A stretch of 64,000 nt of DNA from Narthecium ossifragum. Lineage: Eukaryota > Streptophyta > Magnoliopsida > Dioscoreales > Nartheciaceae. This document shows positions 1 to 12,030 of this stretch, piece by piece (position 1 is the stretch's first letter; the number at the start of each line of letters is the position of its first letter). The notes beneath the pieces are model-generated. The model did no database searches, had not been told where the DNA came from, and worked only from the letters and a program-made list of their open reading frames with translations. The stretch covers positions 22,461,648-22,525,647 of the forward strand of contig OY986967.1 in assembly GCA_963920575.1 (NCBI GenBank), read 5' to 3'. The translations under genes and the position numbers were made by a program.

Positions 1-1379
1 TTGAAATGTGCAATAGCAAAACGGTAAATAATGACCGATCCCTCTTACTTGGACGATTGCAATCGGCCAACATTGATCGAATATGAAGGCAATTGGCCCA
101 TCTTTGGCCAATTAAGGCGGTCAGTCATTTTCTTACCACTCATGGCAAAATAGTAATTAATGATGATCAACATAATTAGACTATTGTGATCATAATTTTC
201 TTATACGATATCCAAATTGGATGATTTTTGAATCGTTGGAAAGGTGATTTGAAGTTTAACAACTTTCATGTGCAAAGGTTTTCTAAATTCTACTTTTTAC
301 CATAGACTGAATTGTAGCAGAAGATAAAAGATGCATTGACTGAAGCAGGTCATGGAAGTTACAACACAGGTTAGAAGGAAAGAAAAGGTAAACTTGAGTG
401 TATGAAATTTAGGGGCGGAGGCGACGATTCTTATGAGGGTATTTAAAAAATTTGAGTGTCCCTGTCTGTGTATGAAATTTTCCAAAGAAAAAGTAAACTT
501 ACTTCGTCCGTGACCCGAAGGAAAGAGTGAAAGTTACGTGTTATTATCATATGCAGTAATAAAAACATGACATATTAAGGTCGAGAGTGAAATAATAATG
601 AAATATTATGCTATACAATGACCATGAAAGAACCTAGTTTCCTCTATAATTAGCTTTTTAAAAAGAAAAGTTTCCTCTATAATTGCTAATTGATGATCAT
701 CAATACAAACAGTATTAGCCTAATAAATGATAGCCCGTAAAGAAGGTAATTAATGACCATCCAACATCAAGTGATTAGCTCCTCCCAGCTGTGTATGATC
801 ATAAATTGCGTATATACCTTCTAGAGTCTCGTTTTTCTTATATATCTTTGACTAATTTGACCACATATATAAAATCATCAAAATACCCATTCATTTTTTA
901 ATATTGTATCCGTAAAATTTTAATTATTTTTATCAATTACCATATACTCATAGCAATTATCTCGTATACATATCCTCACCGTCACGCCATCACTCTTCTA
1001 ATACAACCGTTCTAATAGTTCAGACTATTTCAATCTTATATGATGGTTCATATTTTAATAAAATACTGATTGAGATTCAGATGTTAAAAACAATGGATCG
1101 TTTGGATAAGATTCAAATAAATATCGGTTTATGATAATCGAGGTAAAATGGGTTAAAATGATTAACAAATGTAAATCACCGTATTTAAAAATATATATAA
1201 ATATATACCTCTATTATTTATGTGATTGGTCATTGATGAGCCAGTGATAATGATGGCAGCAGACCTCATGCCAACAAGCAACATACGGAACCCACCACCA
1301 TTTCCTCCAAATTCTCTCGCTTTCTTTGTCCCTCGCGTTCGTCCTCTCCCTCTAGGGTCGCTCGCTGTCTTGGATCCTA
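1..1379. other. AT-rich intergenic region
   Basis: I see no gene here. The sequence is AT-rich, with stop codons in all frames and no recognisable protein. GC content rises from about 1250, and the last part probably includes the promoter and 5' leader of the ARG1-like gene that starts at 1492. Confidence 0.5.
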
Positions 1380-1491
1380 GATTCATAGGGATGGGGATCG
1401 GAGACCAAGACCCTTGCAGATCGAAGGCTCCCAGGTGAAGAATATTGCTGGGGGAGGCGCCGATTGAGGAGGTTTAGGGTTCTTTGGGAGG

Positions 1492-4400
1492 ATGGCGGGG
1501 AAGACGGGGTTCTCTTCGAAGGCGGACAAGAAGGGGGACGCCGGGAAGCAGCAGAGGAGGGATCCGTATGAGGTCCTCGGTGTCGCTCGCAACTCCACGG
1601 ATCTGGAGATCAAGAGTGCCTATCGCAAGATGGCTCTCAAGTAAGTCTCTTTACCTCTGATTCTTGAGTTCTTTCTCCTCCGGTTATCAGTTTTTATGCT
1701 TGTCATTGTTTTGAACAGTTTGATTTTTGAACTGTGTGGGTTCAAGTAGGGATATATCAGGAGACGATGCAGCTAAGACATGAAACTCTTTTATATATTT
1801 GCTCTTGATGGTATGAAAAATTCGCTGTTTGAAGATCTGTTCAAATTCTGTATACACTGCCGTAAGGTGGTGCTCGTGCAATAACAAAATTGTGTGCTTG
1901 GTGCTCCGGCAACTTGAGATCATGGTCGCCTTTAAAATGAGCAGATTTGCTTCAGTGAATGGTATGGTTCTCATTATATGACAAGCTTATGATTAAGCTG
2001 GGTTAGCGTGGGCACAGTAGTTTATGGCAATTTCCTGGAGCGCAGGAAAAGGGCTTCCAGATTTGAATTATTTTGGACCCGGGATAAACTGATGACAAAA
2101 GGAGGAAGAAATACATGCCAGCATGAAAATAGCTGATTAGTTGTGAGCACATTATTGTGAATCTTCCAATTTTATAGTTGCTTACCCTGGGGCTTTGGAT
2201 GGTCGAACAATTTTGATAGAAAGACGATGACTCTACTTCCAAGAAATCGGAAATGACTATCGCTAAAATCTTAGAAGAAAAGAATGTGGTATATACTTGC
2301 CGCTAAAGATGAGATTTGGAGATGTTTCCCTGTGGATAGAGGTTCAAGTCTTCTAGATTGAAAGTAGCCAATATGTATGTGCTTTCGCTTTAAGTAGCAA
2401 ATCTTTCTTTCAGTGTTTTAAAAGATAGAAGATAAAGTCGGGGCAAGGAATGGAGGCAATGAGATTTTGGCATGAATTTTTTGGGTATTTATGTGAAATC
2501 CTTGTGTTTTGGAGATAGGTATGTGAAACAAAGATTTGAGGTGTCCATAGAGGAACTTTTTAAAAATAATCTGAGGGGTGTATACAATGAGATTTAGTCT
2601 TCATCTTGTCCAATATTTTATTCATAAGTGTTCATTCACAGCTGGTGTTCTATTGATTTAAGTGATCGATCAATCATCTGTCTTGAAGATGTGTTACTCC
2701 CGATTTTGAATCATTTTTTTGGTTTGGATGTTTGATTTAATAAAAATGTTTGTATTTCTGTAGGTACCATCCTGATAAAAATGCGAATGATCCTGTAGCA
2801 GCTGATATTTTCAAGGAAGTCACATATTCCTATAATATACTATCTGATCCAGACAAACGACGCCAATATGATGCTTCAGGTTTTGAGGTCAGTTTAATAT
2901 TTAGCATATGTTATCGATGCTGTTAGCTTCTACGGGATTATGATCCGAACATCTTGAATTTGAACTTTTACAATGAGCTTAATTAACTTATAGTCCTCTT
3001 CGTTTCCTATAATGAGATAAAAGCTAGTCATCTTTGCTTCCTTCCAGGCCATTGAATCAGAAAACCAAGATCTGGAGCTAGATCTTTCAAGTCTAGGTAC
3101 CGTAAACACTATGTTTGCTGCTCTTTTTAGGTAAAACGTGATTTGGTGAAATTTGTTTTAATATTTTCTTTTAAATTCTGATGCTTTTAGTTTTCAAGTA
3201 CATCAATATATGTTTTGTTTACTTTACTTTAGTAAGCTTGGAGTGCCAATTAAAACAACTGTAGCTGCGACTATCTTGGAAGAGGCACTAAATGGCACAG
3301 TGGACATTCACCCACTTCAGTTAGGACAATCTTTGTCTAAAAAGGTAAACTATTAAAACTTTTTACTTCATGATATTATTTTATTGTAATACAAGTCAGT
3401 CTTTGAACAGATCACATTGACAGGTAGAAAAGCAGTGTGCGCACTTTTATTCTGTAGAAATAACAGAACAAGAGGCGGAAATGGGTTTTGTGTGTCGTGT
3501 GCATTCAGCTGACAAAAGCAAGTTCAAGGTGCCATTCACAACTTCCACATCATCTTTTAGTGACATTTGCATATGCTCCTTCTTTCTTGGTCATGTAAAG
3601 GTTGGAAATGTCGTATGGTGTATCTGAGTAGATGTAGCTGTGCACTCTGTATGCAAATGTGTGCGTATATAACTGGAGAGAGAACATAAAGACTGGAATG
3701 AGAAGGTTGATCTTGACTGATTGAGCATCAGCAGATTCCCTCTTAAACTTGTTGCTGGATGAATGAATTAGGGTTTTAAGCGATCAAGACACTACTTTAT
3801 GATCGGCTTGCTGCATTACGTACATTCCAATTACCCTAGAGTGGATGATCTCAAAACTTGGTTTCTAGATTTTGAACCACATGGAAACAATCTTCACTCT
3901 ATGTGCCACAGCATCTGTAAACCTGCTAGAATTTGTGTTCAATTAGGTTTCTGGAAGTGGATTTTTTTTCTTTCTTTATGGTGACATTTGCTTTCTTGCT
4001 CTTGTGCAACAATTAGTTACCAGCAATTTTACATACTGATGATAAGCCTTTAAAAGACTATAATTATGTGAGTTTTCTTATGTGTGAGATATCGCTCAAA
4101 AGTTTGCTTCATTAATGAGAACTGTGACACTAGCTTGAACTTGGTCTCAAACAGTTCCTAGTTCTCTTATAGGTGCATCTTTGTATGAATTAAACAAGCT
4201 TTCAATATTTAGATAAGCAGTCTGTGGCTCCGAAGTTCTTTCTGAATTTGGAGGAATAAGATTATGTTATGCTCTTTTTTCTTTTTTTGTTCATACTGTG
4301 CTTTCTCTCACTCAAAAGAATGCTAACTCCTCATATATATCCAATCATGTATATCCAAAAAAGGTTGGCTAAAAAACTTAAAAGTTAAAAGAGTTGAAGG

Positions 4401-7400
4401 ATAGGAATAGATAGGAGCCTCACACGAGGTTTGTGAATAAGTGATTGTATGATAGTGAGTAATGAATAGACAGGAGCCCCACATAAGTTATTTATCCTTG
4501 ATGATTCCATCATACATGATTGAGTTACGGAAACATCTGGATAGGTATCCTACATCTGAACTGAATTCTTTCTGATTAAAGAATCTCTTTCTAGTTGTTC
4601 TGGAACAATTAGGAGATTCTCTGGAAGAAATACGAGGTTCTGCTTTTGGTGGCAACATGCTATTGGGTGGTAGTCCCGCTTATGGGATCAAATCGAAATA
4701 TTTGAATATCAAATTCATCGATTTGATAAGTATCATACCAAAATCCCATCAATCAAATCACTTTTTTGAGAAATACGAGACATCTAAGTCGTAATAGTAA
4801 AGAGATCCATTCATTGATAAGAAAAAGAAAAAACATGAACGTTGATTGGATTGATGATAAAATAGAATCCTAGGCTGTGAACAGTGATTCAATTGATGAT
4901 GAAGAAAGAGAATTCTTGGTTCAGTTCTCCACCTTAACGATAAAAAAATGATTGATCAAATTCTATTGAGTCTGACTCATAGTGATCATTTATGAAAGAA
5001 TAACTCTAGTTATCAAATGATTGAATAACCGGGATCAATTTACTTACGATTCTTAGTTGACATTCAGAAAAAGTATCTAATGAATTATGAGTTCAATAGA
5101 TCATGTTTAGCAGAAAGACGGATATTCCTTGCTCATTATCAGACAATCACTTATCCACAAACCTCGTGTGGGGCTCCCGTCTATTCCTATCCTTCAACTC
5201 TTCTAGACTTTTAAGTTTTTAAGGCAACCTTTTTTGGATATATATGAGTTAACATTCTTTTTGAGTGAGAGAAAGCACAATATGAACAAAAAAGAAAAAG
5301 GAGCATAACATAATCTTATTTTCGCAACTCAATCATGGATTAACAAAAATGTGCAAAAGCTCTATTTGCCTTTGCCATTCTATGAGTCTCTTCCTTTTTG
5401 CGTATGGCATCGCCACTCCCTTTGGCAGCATCTACTAATTCGGAACTTAATTTAAAAGCCATAGTTCGACCCGGACGTTTTCGGGATGCCCCTAATAACC
5501 AACGAATGGCAAGTGCTTTTCCTTGTGTAGATCCTATTTCAATAGGAATTTGAGTTGTTTCATGGATCCGCAAGAGAGTACATGGGTTCTCCCAATAAAG
5601 AAAAAGTGTATCATGCATGAATCTAACCGGGGTTCGCAGTGTTGGAGGAACTGGATTAGAAAAAAGAGGGATTCCAGTTGTAAGATAGCTAATGAGACCA
5701 TAGCTGGAATTGAGATCTTATTCAAAGAGAAAGATAGCAAATATATGGAGTTTCTTTTTTTATCTAAAAAAAATATTGTGAAATTGTCTTCCTATTCTTC
5801 CCCCGACCCTGTTACGAAGAAAGACGTTCACTTCTTAAAATATCCCATATCTGTAGGTGTTAACAGAGGAAGGGGTGTTTGCTAGAAGAGAAGGTGCAAT
5901 GGGTAAAGTCAACTACCCTGCTTTAGCATATCATCACTGAGTGGAAGCTATGTTCCCATGGAGAAGTCTATGATCACTTGAAATGAGTTGAGTAAGAAGA
6001 AGAAATGGAACTAAGAAAACAGAAAGGAATGCAAGCTAACATGGAGAAGTAAACAAGCACAGTGTGCCAATTGAGATGTGTGGGAGACATTAAAATGATA
6101 TACATGAAACAGATGCAAGGAGTGCATGAGATGAAAAGTAGTTCTAAAAAATGCCCAAAAATGGTGAACTATACAAAAATGCCGTCGAGGGCTGCTATTG
6201 CAAAGTAGGATCAGTAGGATATGCCGAGAAGAGAAATGGTTGAACACAAATTCAGTTGGTACATATATGGCTTGGATGCAAAATTTAGTAAATGATAGGA
6301 TTCATCTTCATTGGTTCATTCATTAACTAGCTAGAATAGGAATTCTGTATCAAACTGTCTTATAGATTACGGGTCATTGAAGAAATAACTAGACCAAAAG
6401 CAATATAAAGACATGAGGTGAGTTTTCAATAGTTGTGACAAACAGCAGGTCAAAATTGATGGCAATAAAGGTCAAAAGCTAAATAGTGAAGGATCGAGTG
6501 GAAGAGTTAGGTCTGCAATCGGGAATAGATGAATGAAAAGCATCATAAATCCGATAAAAGAAGCTATTTCCAACAAAAGAGACTTCCAAGGGTCCTCAGT
6601 ATTGCAAATGAGCGAAATGATCACTGGAAAGAGATATTTTGAAGGAATAGCATCAAAGAAGCAAGAATGGGAAAGAGAAAGTACAAAATAATCTAATGTG
6701 TGGAAATTATGTGTTGATGATTGAATGGCGAGTATTGCATTTGCAGTCATATGATATGACAAGTCGAGCAAAAGCTCGATCATTTTAATCGCTTGGACGT
6801 TCAGTACTTTTAAAGCTGAGTATTAAGTCTTACTTTGTGGACTGATTGTGTGGAATATCAATAAGGCTGTGAACCAAAGATATTAAATCTTTAGTTCCAA
6901 CAACATCAATAGCATTTTTGGATGCACAACTGAAGCTTACCTGGGCATCAAGGCGAATATTCTTTCGCATAAGTCTTGCACCCTTCATAGAGTGAGCACA
7001 TACGTAATTGCCAATGTACAGAATCTATACCTGCTTTGCACGTGCCGGTTAGGTCAGACATACGTCCCACTATAGTTTTCATTGTATGGACATTTGGAGT
7101 CTTGTACTATATCATAGGTCATATTTATCTGTTCTTTTTGTGCAGGGTGGGGCTAAGTGGTTGGGTTTCAGCATATGGAAAAACCTAATATTTGAGACCA
7201 GTAATTGTTCATATTAGTCCTCTTAATTAAATATTCACTTTTTGCTTGAAAGAAGTAGTTTTGCAAAGTTAACTGTACTTGTACTGAAATTGCTAAGACT
7301 GTCGCAGTTGCTATACTTGGAGCGCGAAGAGAATGGTGGCCTGAGCCTTGCATTACAGGTATGCTTTCTTATTTGGCTAAGTTTCTGAAATATCTTTGGC

Positions 7401-9512
7401 CATTGATTTGTGTCTAACCTATACTTTTCTTTTATCTTTTTCCTGTATGCTTCCTACTATGTTAGAGTTCCTTCATCTTGCTTTGTTGGTATCATCGTGC
7501 TGCATAAGAGTTAAGTATTAAACCATGTGTGCACATGTCATGTATATATGGAGGTTATTTGTGCTTAGAATTATTTTCCGAAACAATATAGCCATTTGGC
7601 ATGTTCTGTTGCAATATATTATTCTGCTTGCTTGGTTGGAATCATTATCAAGCTCTTTCTTTGTCCTCAATTACTAGAAAAAATCACTTCAAGTTGTATA
7701 TGTTGTCCATGCAAGCAATAGGGTTGATAGAACATAACATATGAGCCCTAGAAACTTGGATTTACAGTACATTGACAAGATTTACTTGAAATATGACATT
7801 TGCACTCAAAGAAAATTTGCCTCTCATTTGAAACATGGCATATAATTATTCAAACCATGCCAAGAAAGATGCCAGCAAAGCATAAATGCAAAATTATGTT
7901 ACAAGCTAAAAATAACATCAAAAGCAAGAACGGGAGGAAAAAGTTAATATCTATTTAAACAAAACCATGGTATGTGAAAACCATTGAAAAAAGTTAACAT
8001 GGCTTATAATTATTCAAATTATGTCAGCTATTTTCATGGGAGTTGGTGAAATTTTTTAGTTTGCGAGGATTTTGGTTCATCCGTGTCGGACAACTTCACC
8101 ATTTGGATATCTTTGCTTGTATCATTGTCAACCTTTTTGTGTGTTACTGGTCACTTGTCATGTGATATTGAGAAATGATGATCCAAGACATGTCTTATGA
8201 TAACTGGCAGGTTAAAAATGTTTCTGTTTGGGGTAGTCTGGTTAGGTAAAGTGGTTCATCATACCTCTTATATTTTTCTTGATACCACTGAAGTGGCCTA
8301 CGTTTGTAGCTGTGCCATTTCTTGTTTGTATATGGATAGGTTTTCCAGTTGATTAAGTAATACCATACATGTATAGTGTTGAATTGGCCACCATATAGTA
8401 GTCCTCTCAAAGTATTGTTGAAACTTCTGATACCTTATGCAAATAAACTCACATTTTTGGCAAACCCTACTTTGGTTTGTATGATGCACTTATCATATAT
8501 CACTCTGGTGCAGGAAGACAGCGTAAAAACAGGGAAATTTACTTCTGCTGGAATGTTTTTTCTCGGTTTTCCTGTATACCGATTTGATCATACTAACTCA
8601 GTAAGTAGGACTGCAACCTTGAACATCTTTTACATCAAAAAAAATTTCCCCATACTGAGTTGACTGTCTCATTTCCAGGCAGCAGCTTCTAAAGATCCTG
8701 ATGCTGCCTTCTTCAAGAAGCTGGATGGATTTCAGCCATGTGAAATAAGTGAACTTAAAGCAGGGAGCCATTTTTTTGCTGTTTATGGTAATTATTGGAT
8801 GCGCATCCCTTAGTTTTGCCGCTTTATCCAATAATTTACTGCACATGGCTAAAATCATATCGCTCCTTTATGTCTTAACCTTTTCAGGAGACAACTTTTT
8901 CAAAAGTGCAAATTACACAATAGAGGTTATGTGCGCCAAGCCCTTTTCTGTAGAGAAGGAGAAACTCCGAGATGTGGAGGCAAGGATATTGACCAAAAGG
9001 GTGGATCTCTCTAAATTTGAGACAGAATACAGAGAGGTTTGTTGCTTTTGCTTGTGAAACTTTGTTTGCTTTTCCATGGCATTCTTATGGTTATTCTCTT
9101 TCGTTATGTTATTAGCACTAAGGGTGGTTGGTTTTTTGCTGAGAGTGACAGGTGTTGGCCCAATTCACACAGATGACCGGTAGATATGCACAGGAAATGC
9201 AAGCTGTGAGTTCTGCCTCTTGCCTATCTAATTTCATGGGGTCATTTTGCCCAAGTGCTTTGCATAACCTCTCTTGTCAATGTGCTGTTCTAGATAGATG
9301 AGCTTCTCAAAGAAAGGGACACAATTCATGCCTCCTATACTACTATCCCCCCTTTAAAGTGGAGCTCGAGTAACAGGAAGGTCAAAAATTCCCTCAAGAG
9401 ATCCAAGAGTGAACAAGAAAGCGAGCCAAGTGACAAAAAACCGACCAGTCGGCTCAGAAGGAAACGATGGTTCAACATAAACTTGAAGATGGATAAGAGG
9501 AAGCCATGCTGA
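1492..9512 (+). CDS. ARG1: ARG1-like J-domain protein (altered response to gravity 1), 11 coding exons
   Basis: Type III J-domain protein. In Arabidopsis, ARG1 is a membrane- and cytoskeleton-associated protein that acts early in gravity signalling and PIN/auxin relocation. Exons: 1492-1640, 2764-2887, 3048-3130, 3233-3344, 3424-3528, 7308-7358, 8514-8600, 8679-8787, 8888-9036, 9152-9205, 9294-9512. All introns are GT-AG and the frame stays open for 413 aa (family about 410). The start opens with [10 protein letters not shown]. The J domain spans about residues 23-91, beginning DPYEVLGV, with the HPD motif at residues 52-54. The middle carries family blocks such as [12 protein letters not shown] and [13 protein letters not shown] helical, coiled-coil-like segment follows ([16 protein letters not shown] onward), and the tail is very basic. 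Intron 5 is unusually long (3.8 kb) and holds plastid DNA. ARG1 versus its ARL paralogues cannot be settled without a tree. Confidence 0.9.
4245..5325. repeat. Imperfect inverted repeat flanking a plastid fragment
   Basis: The left arm (about 4245-4450) and right arm (about 5142-5325) are reverse complements with scattered mismatches. Shared blocks include CTTTCTCTCACTCAAAAGAA, the GATAGGAATAGATAGGAGCC region and ACGAGGTTTGTG. The inner part of each arm contains the end of the ycf2 fragment. The loop holds most of that fragment. The structure lies in intron 5 of the ARG1-like gene. Confidence 0.75.
4490..5175 (+). pseudogene. ycf2: Plastid ycf2 fragment (central part), NUPT
   Basis: Translation with small indels matches the middle of the plastid Ycf2 protein: [38 protein letters not shown]-like, FLVQFSTLT and [15 protein letters not shown] are recognisable in order. 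Frameshifts and stops make it non-coding. It ends abruptly at the codons for TSCG and runs into unrelated sequence. This is nuclear-integrated plastid DNA inside an intron, with no function expected. Confidence 0.88.
5340..5556 (-). pseudogene. rps7: Plastid rps7 3' fragment, NUPT
   Basis: On the minus strand this encodes the C-terminal half of plastid ribosomal protein S7. [39 protein letters not shown] and the ending NRAFAHF are visible. The N-terminal half is missing and the sequence passes straight into a second ycf2 piece. In plastid genomes rps7 and ycf2 both lie in the inverted repeat but are not joined like this. Confidence 0.92.
5557..5760 (+). pseudogene. ycf2: Plastid ycf2 N-terminal-region fragment, NUPT
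   Basis: Reads [18 protein letters not shown], then [20 protein letters not shown] and [14 protein letters not shown]. This is the early part of Ycf2, with a few substitutions. The same protein's central part lies about 400 bp upstream in the same orientation with rps7 between them, so the order differs from the plastid genome. Confidence 0.88.
5778..5876 (+). pseudogene. petA: Plastid petA (cytochrome f) fragment, NUPT
   Basis: A short stretch reads [18 protein letters not shown] then VNRGRG, matching the mature part of cytochrome f. petA lies in the plastid large single-copy region, far from ycf2 and rps7, so this is a separate plastid piece joined at the same nuclear site. Identity to petA stops just after NRGRG. 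Confidence 0.82.
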
Positions 9513-10168
9513 ATACGGTGAGAAATGGATGTGATATGAATGTCATGTTTACCTTTCATTGGGCTTCTCTGCTTTTCTATATTTATTTTCATCCGGTAGA
9601 TGGATTTCAAGAACATAAATCTATTTGAGCTCGAGAAAAATGCGTTTTGCCCCCTGAATAGCTCTATTTCCCTTCGTTAGCCGTCCTCCTTTTGCTGACA
9701 GTGCTTTCTCCCATCGCTGTAGGCTTGCTTCAATCGGAAAACTCGAGAGCTTGCAGTTTGCAGCTGACTTTGCTGGTACCGGACCCATCAAGAGATTATT
9801 TGGGTCTTACCCTTTTTTTATTGTTGACCCTCAATTGTTTTGTGCAAAGTTGGTGATTCTTATAGCCAAGGAATGCTTTAAGCAAACTTTGGCAGTATTT
9901 CTTTCCTTCTTTTCTGGCTTTAGGCTGAAGAGAGGGAGTTTGGTTACACTGTATATGTATAATAGCATTCTGTTGTTTATTTCTTATGCCAATGCAGACT
10001 TTGATTGCTTAGCCACAACTGTGATTCACAAAACACTTGTAATTTGATCCCAATCCAAATCTTTTTCTTTGTAGAGGACTTGATTTTCAGTTTCTTAACT
10101 TGCTTATGAATATTGCAGCCTTATGGCTTATATGTTCAAAAAAAAAAAACTTGCTTGTGAATACGGTA
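9513..10168 (+). other. 3' flank and probable 3' UTR of the ARG1-like gene
   Basis: No coding sequence is recognised. The stretch follows the stop codon and is T-rich, with an A-run near 10138-10150. It probably holds the 3' UTR and downstream spacer. The exact poly(A) site is not visible. Confidence 0.45.
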
Positions 10169-10343
10169 GGTGCCATGGGACTAAATTTTGACTGAAACTT
10201 GTTAATCGGTACACCATTATTATTAGATTTAAGATCTAATAATCATTTTACGTCAGTTATGATAAGTTATGGTCGATTATGTATTTTTGATGACCTTTTT
10301 GCCCCTCTGACGATTCAAACCCTAATCTCAACTCTAACTCCAT

Positions 10344-10730
10344 AGAGCCGAAGAAGTTCAAGCCCTCGCCAAAACGCTTCGTCCGTTACTAGATCCCGCC
10401 TCCATCCTATCGAACCCCGCCATCGAATGCGCCCTCGCTCTTCTCCCTCCCCTCTATGACTTCGAGCTCCCCAAAACCCTCCACATTCTCTCTATCTTCC
10501 ACCCTCGCCGAGTGGCACTCCAGCTCCCCGACGGCCTCCTCATGTCCTCCCTCGCCATTGCCGACCTCCTCCTCTTGTCCCCCTCCCCCTCCTCTCCTGA
10601 GGTCCTCGTCCTTGCAAAGCCGACCTATGGAGCTTGCCGCGTCGACGACCCTGTCGCGACAGCTCTCGGTGCTGACCTCATTCACTACATCCATTCATGC
10701 CTCGTCCCGGTAACCAAGCCGTCCTCCGCC
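10344..10730 (+). pseudogene. DPH1: DPH1-like diphthamide biosynthesis gene fragment
   Basis: An open stretch of about 125 codons reads DPASILSNPAIECALALLPP, LYDFELPKT, RVALQLPDGLLMSSLAIADLL, YGACRVDDPVATALGADLIH and HSCLVPV. These are the N-terminal blocks of DPH1, the radical-SAM-like subunit that starts diphthamide synthesis on eEF2. The YGACRVDD block contains the first cluster cysteine. A stop codon lies just upstream in frame, there is no start ATG, and similarity ends after the HSCLVPV block, so only the first third is present. It is a captured fragment inside MULE A. Confidence 0.8.
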
Positions 10731-10897
10731 TCTCCCTCCGGTGGCCACCGTGGCCTCTGTGAGAGGAGATGGCACCTCTATCGTGATTGCTAAGCACCAA
10801 GCCATCCTCCGCCGCTCCATCTAGTGGCCGCCGCTGCACCATCCGTCGTATGCCTCTTTGGAGCCAAGTCTCCGGTCCTCTGTTCTCTTAGGAGACA

Positions 10898-11475
10898 TGT
10901 GAGGACCCATCCCTCTATACTTGGTCCGATCGTGTTAGGGCGAGGGTCTGGTTTGGTTGGTTTTGGCCCGGTTGGCCTTGTTCAACGATCGTTTTGACCG
11001 TTGCGGCTCCAAGGGCATTTTCATAATGTGCCCTTGTGGAGTTGGGTTTCACACCAGCGTGGTGTACGCACAACCTTTAATGATGTATGTGATTGAATTG
11101 ACCCAGTGGGAGCGTTCGTGATATTTACAAGGGAGGCTCTCATCGTTTGATTTTAGAGTTTAGTACCCTCACGCCCCGGACCGGATGGGTTTTCTGGGTC
11201 GGGGTGTGACAACTTGGTATTAGAGCAGGTTGTAGGTCTCAAGGATAAGATTAGGCTTGCGGTTAAGGTTTTTGAGTGTGGAATGGGATAGTTCTAGGTC
11301 TAGAACATCATTACATGCTGATTGCGATTGTGTGATGTGTTTATTTAACTTGATTGATGTTATGTTTTGTTAGTTTCCGGTTGTGACATGACGTTTCAGG
11401 GGGAGATGTGTATACACGCCGGTGTCGTCTATTCCCTCACCTAATTGTGTATCTCCCCTCGTGCTAGAGATACTA
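10898..11475 (+). mobile_element. Truncated Del/Tekay-like LTR element: deleted LTR plus primer-binding region
   Basis: Begins TGTGAGGACCC and ends its LTR with GTGTGACA at 11211, followed by ACTTGGTATTAGAGCAGG, a mutated initiator-Met primer-binding site. The LTR is only 314 bp because the central part present in the 2.8-kb copies is gone. The 11212-11475 leader matches 19527-19790 of the complete element. No pol or 3' LTR follows, and the sequence passes into a host-gene fragment. Confidence 0.85.
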
Positions 11476-11479
11476 GAGA

Positions 11480-11691
11480 AGAGCGGCTCACACGCTGAAC
11501 TTGCCCTCATCAAGATCAAGTTGGATAATGCCCGGGAGGAGTGGCGAAGGAAGAGGTCGGATATGGCGGAGCGAGTGCTGGAGATGTACTTAGAGGACCG
11601 GCACTATAGGTTCCTCTATGACATCGTTGCCGACTTCTTCGTCGGTTTTCTTAAGTTCGACCTTGATCGGTTTGGTTGTCCATCTCTCTGA
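11480..11691 (+). pseudogene. DUF2828-like gene fragment
   Basis: Translation includes KLDNAREEWRRKRSDMAERV, LEMYLEDRHYRFLYDIVADF and LKFDLDRF. This resembles the linker of plant DUF2828 proteins, where a charged helix is followed by a [D]xxYRFLHDxVSDxFA segment. Only about 70 codons remain before the stop at 11691. The assignment rests on memory of the motif and was not checked by search. It would be a second captured fragment in MULE A. Confidence 0.5.
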
Positions 11692-11849
11692 CTGTGGGGC
11701 AAGATCTTCTTCTTTGATCGGCTCCGGCTAATATTCAATTTTATCTTTTATCTTTTATCTTTACTATGTTTTTATGTTGTTCATTGTTTCAGTTCAATAT
11801 TTACCTAATATTCAATTTTCTCTTTTCTCTTTTCTTTTTTCAATGCGGA

Positions 11850-12030
11850 TTCCGCCAGCCGCTTCCGACAGCTCCTCTTGAACTCTTGATGAAGTCATCG
11901 GCTCGGGCGTCCACCTCCTCCTCGACGGCCGCCAGCGCTACAACCCTTGTGGTGGTCGGGCGGCGCATGATCTCCACGTCCTCGAAGTGGGCGAAGGCCG
12001 ACTTGGCGTTGGCCAATTTCATGATTTTTC
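11850..12030 (-). pseudogene. Possible DUF761-family fragment
   Basis: The minus strand reads FAHFEDVEIMRRPTTTRVVA then EEEVDARADDFIK. The VDARADDFI block resembles the C-terminal signature of DUF761 (cotton-fibre-expressed) proteins. After FIK a shifted frame would continue a plausible basic helix, suggesting a small indel. This is tentative. It could instead be an unrelated GC-rich captured sequence. Confidence 0.35.

Noticed and set aside
6472..6783. 103-codon minus-strand frame within ARG1 intron 5
   Set aside because: Hydrophobic, with no family resemblance and no splice or promoter context. It is a chance frame in AT-rich intron.
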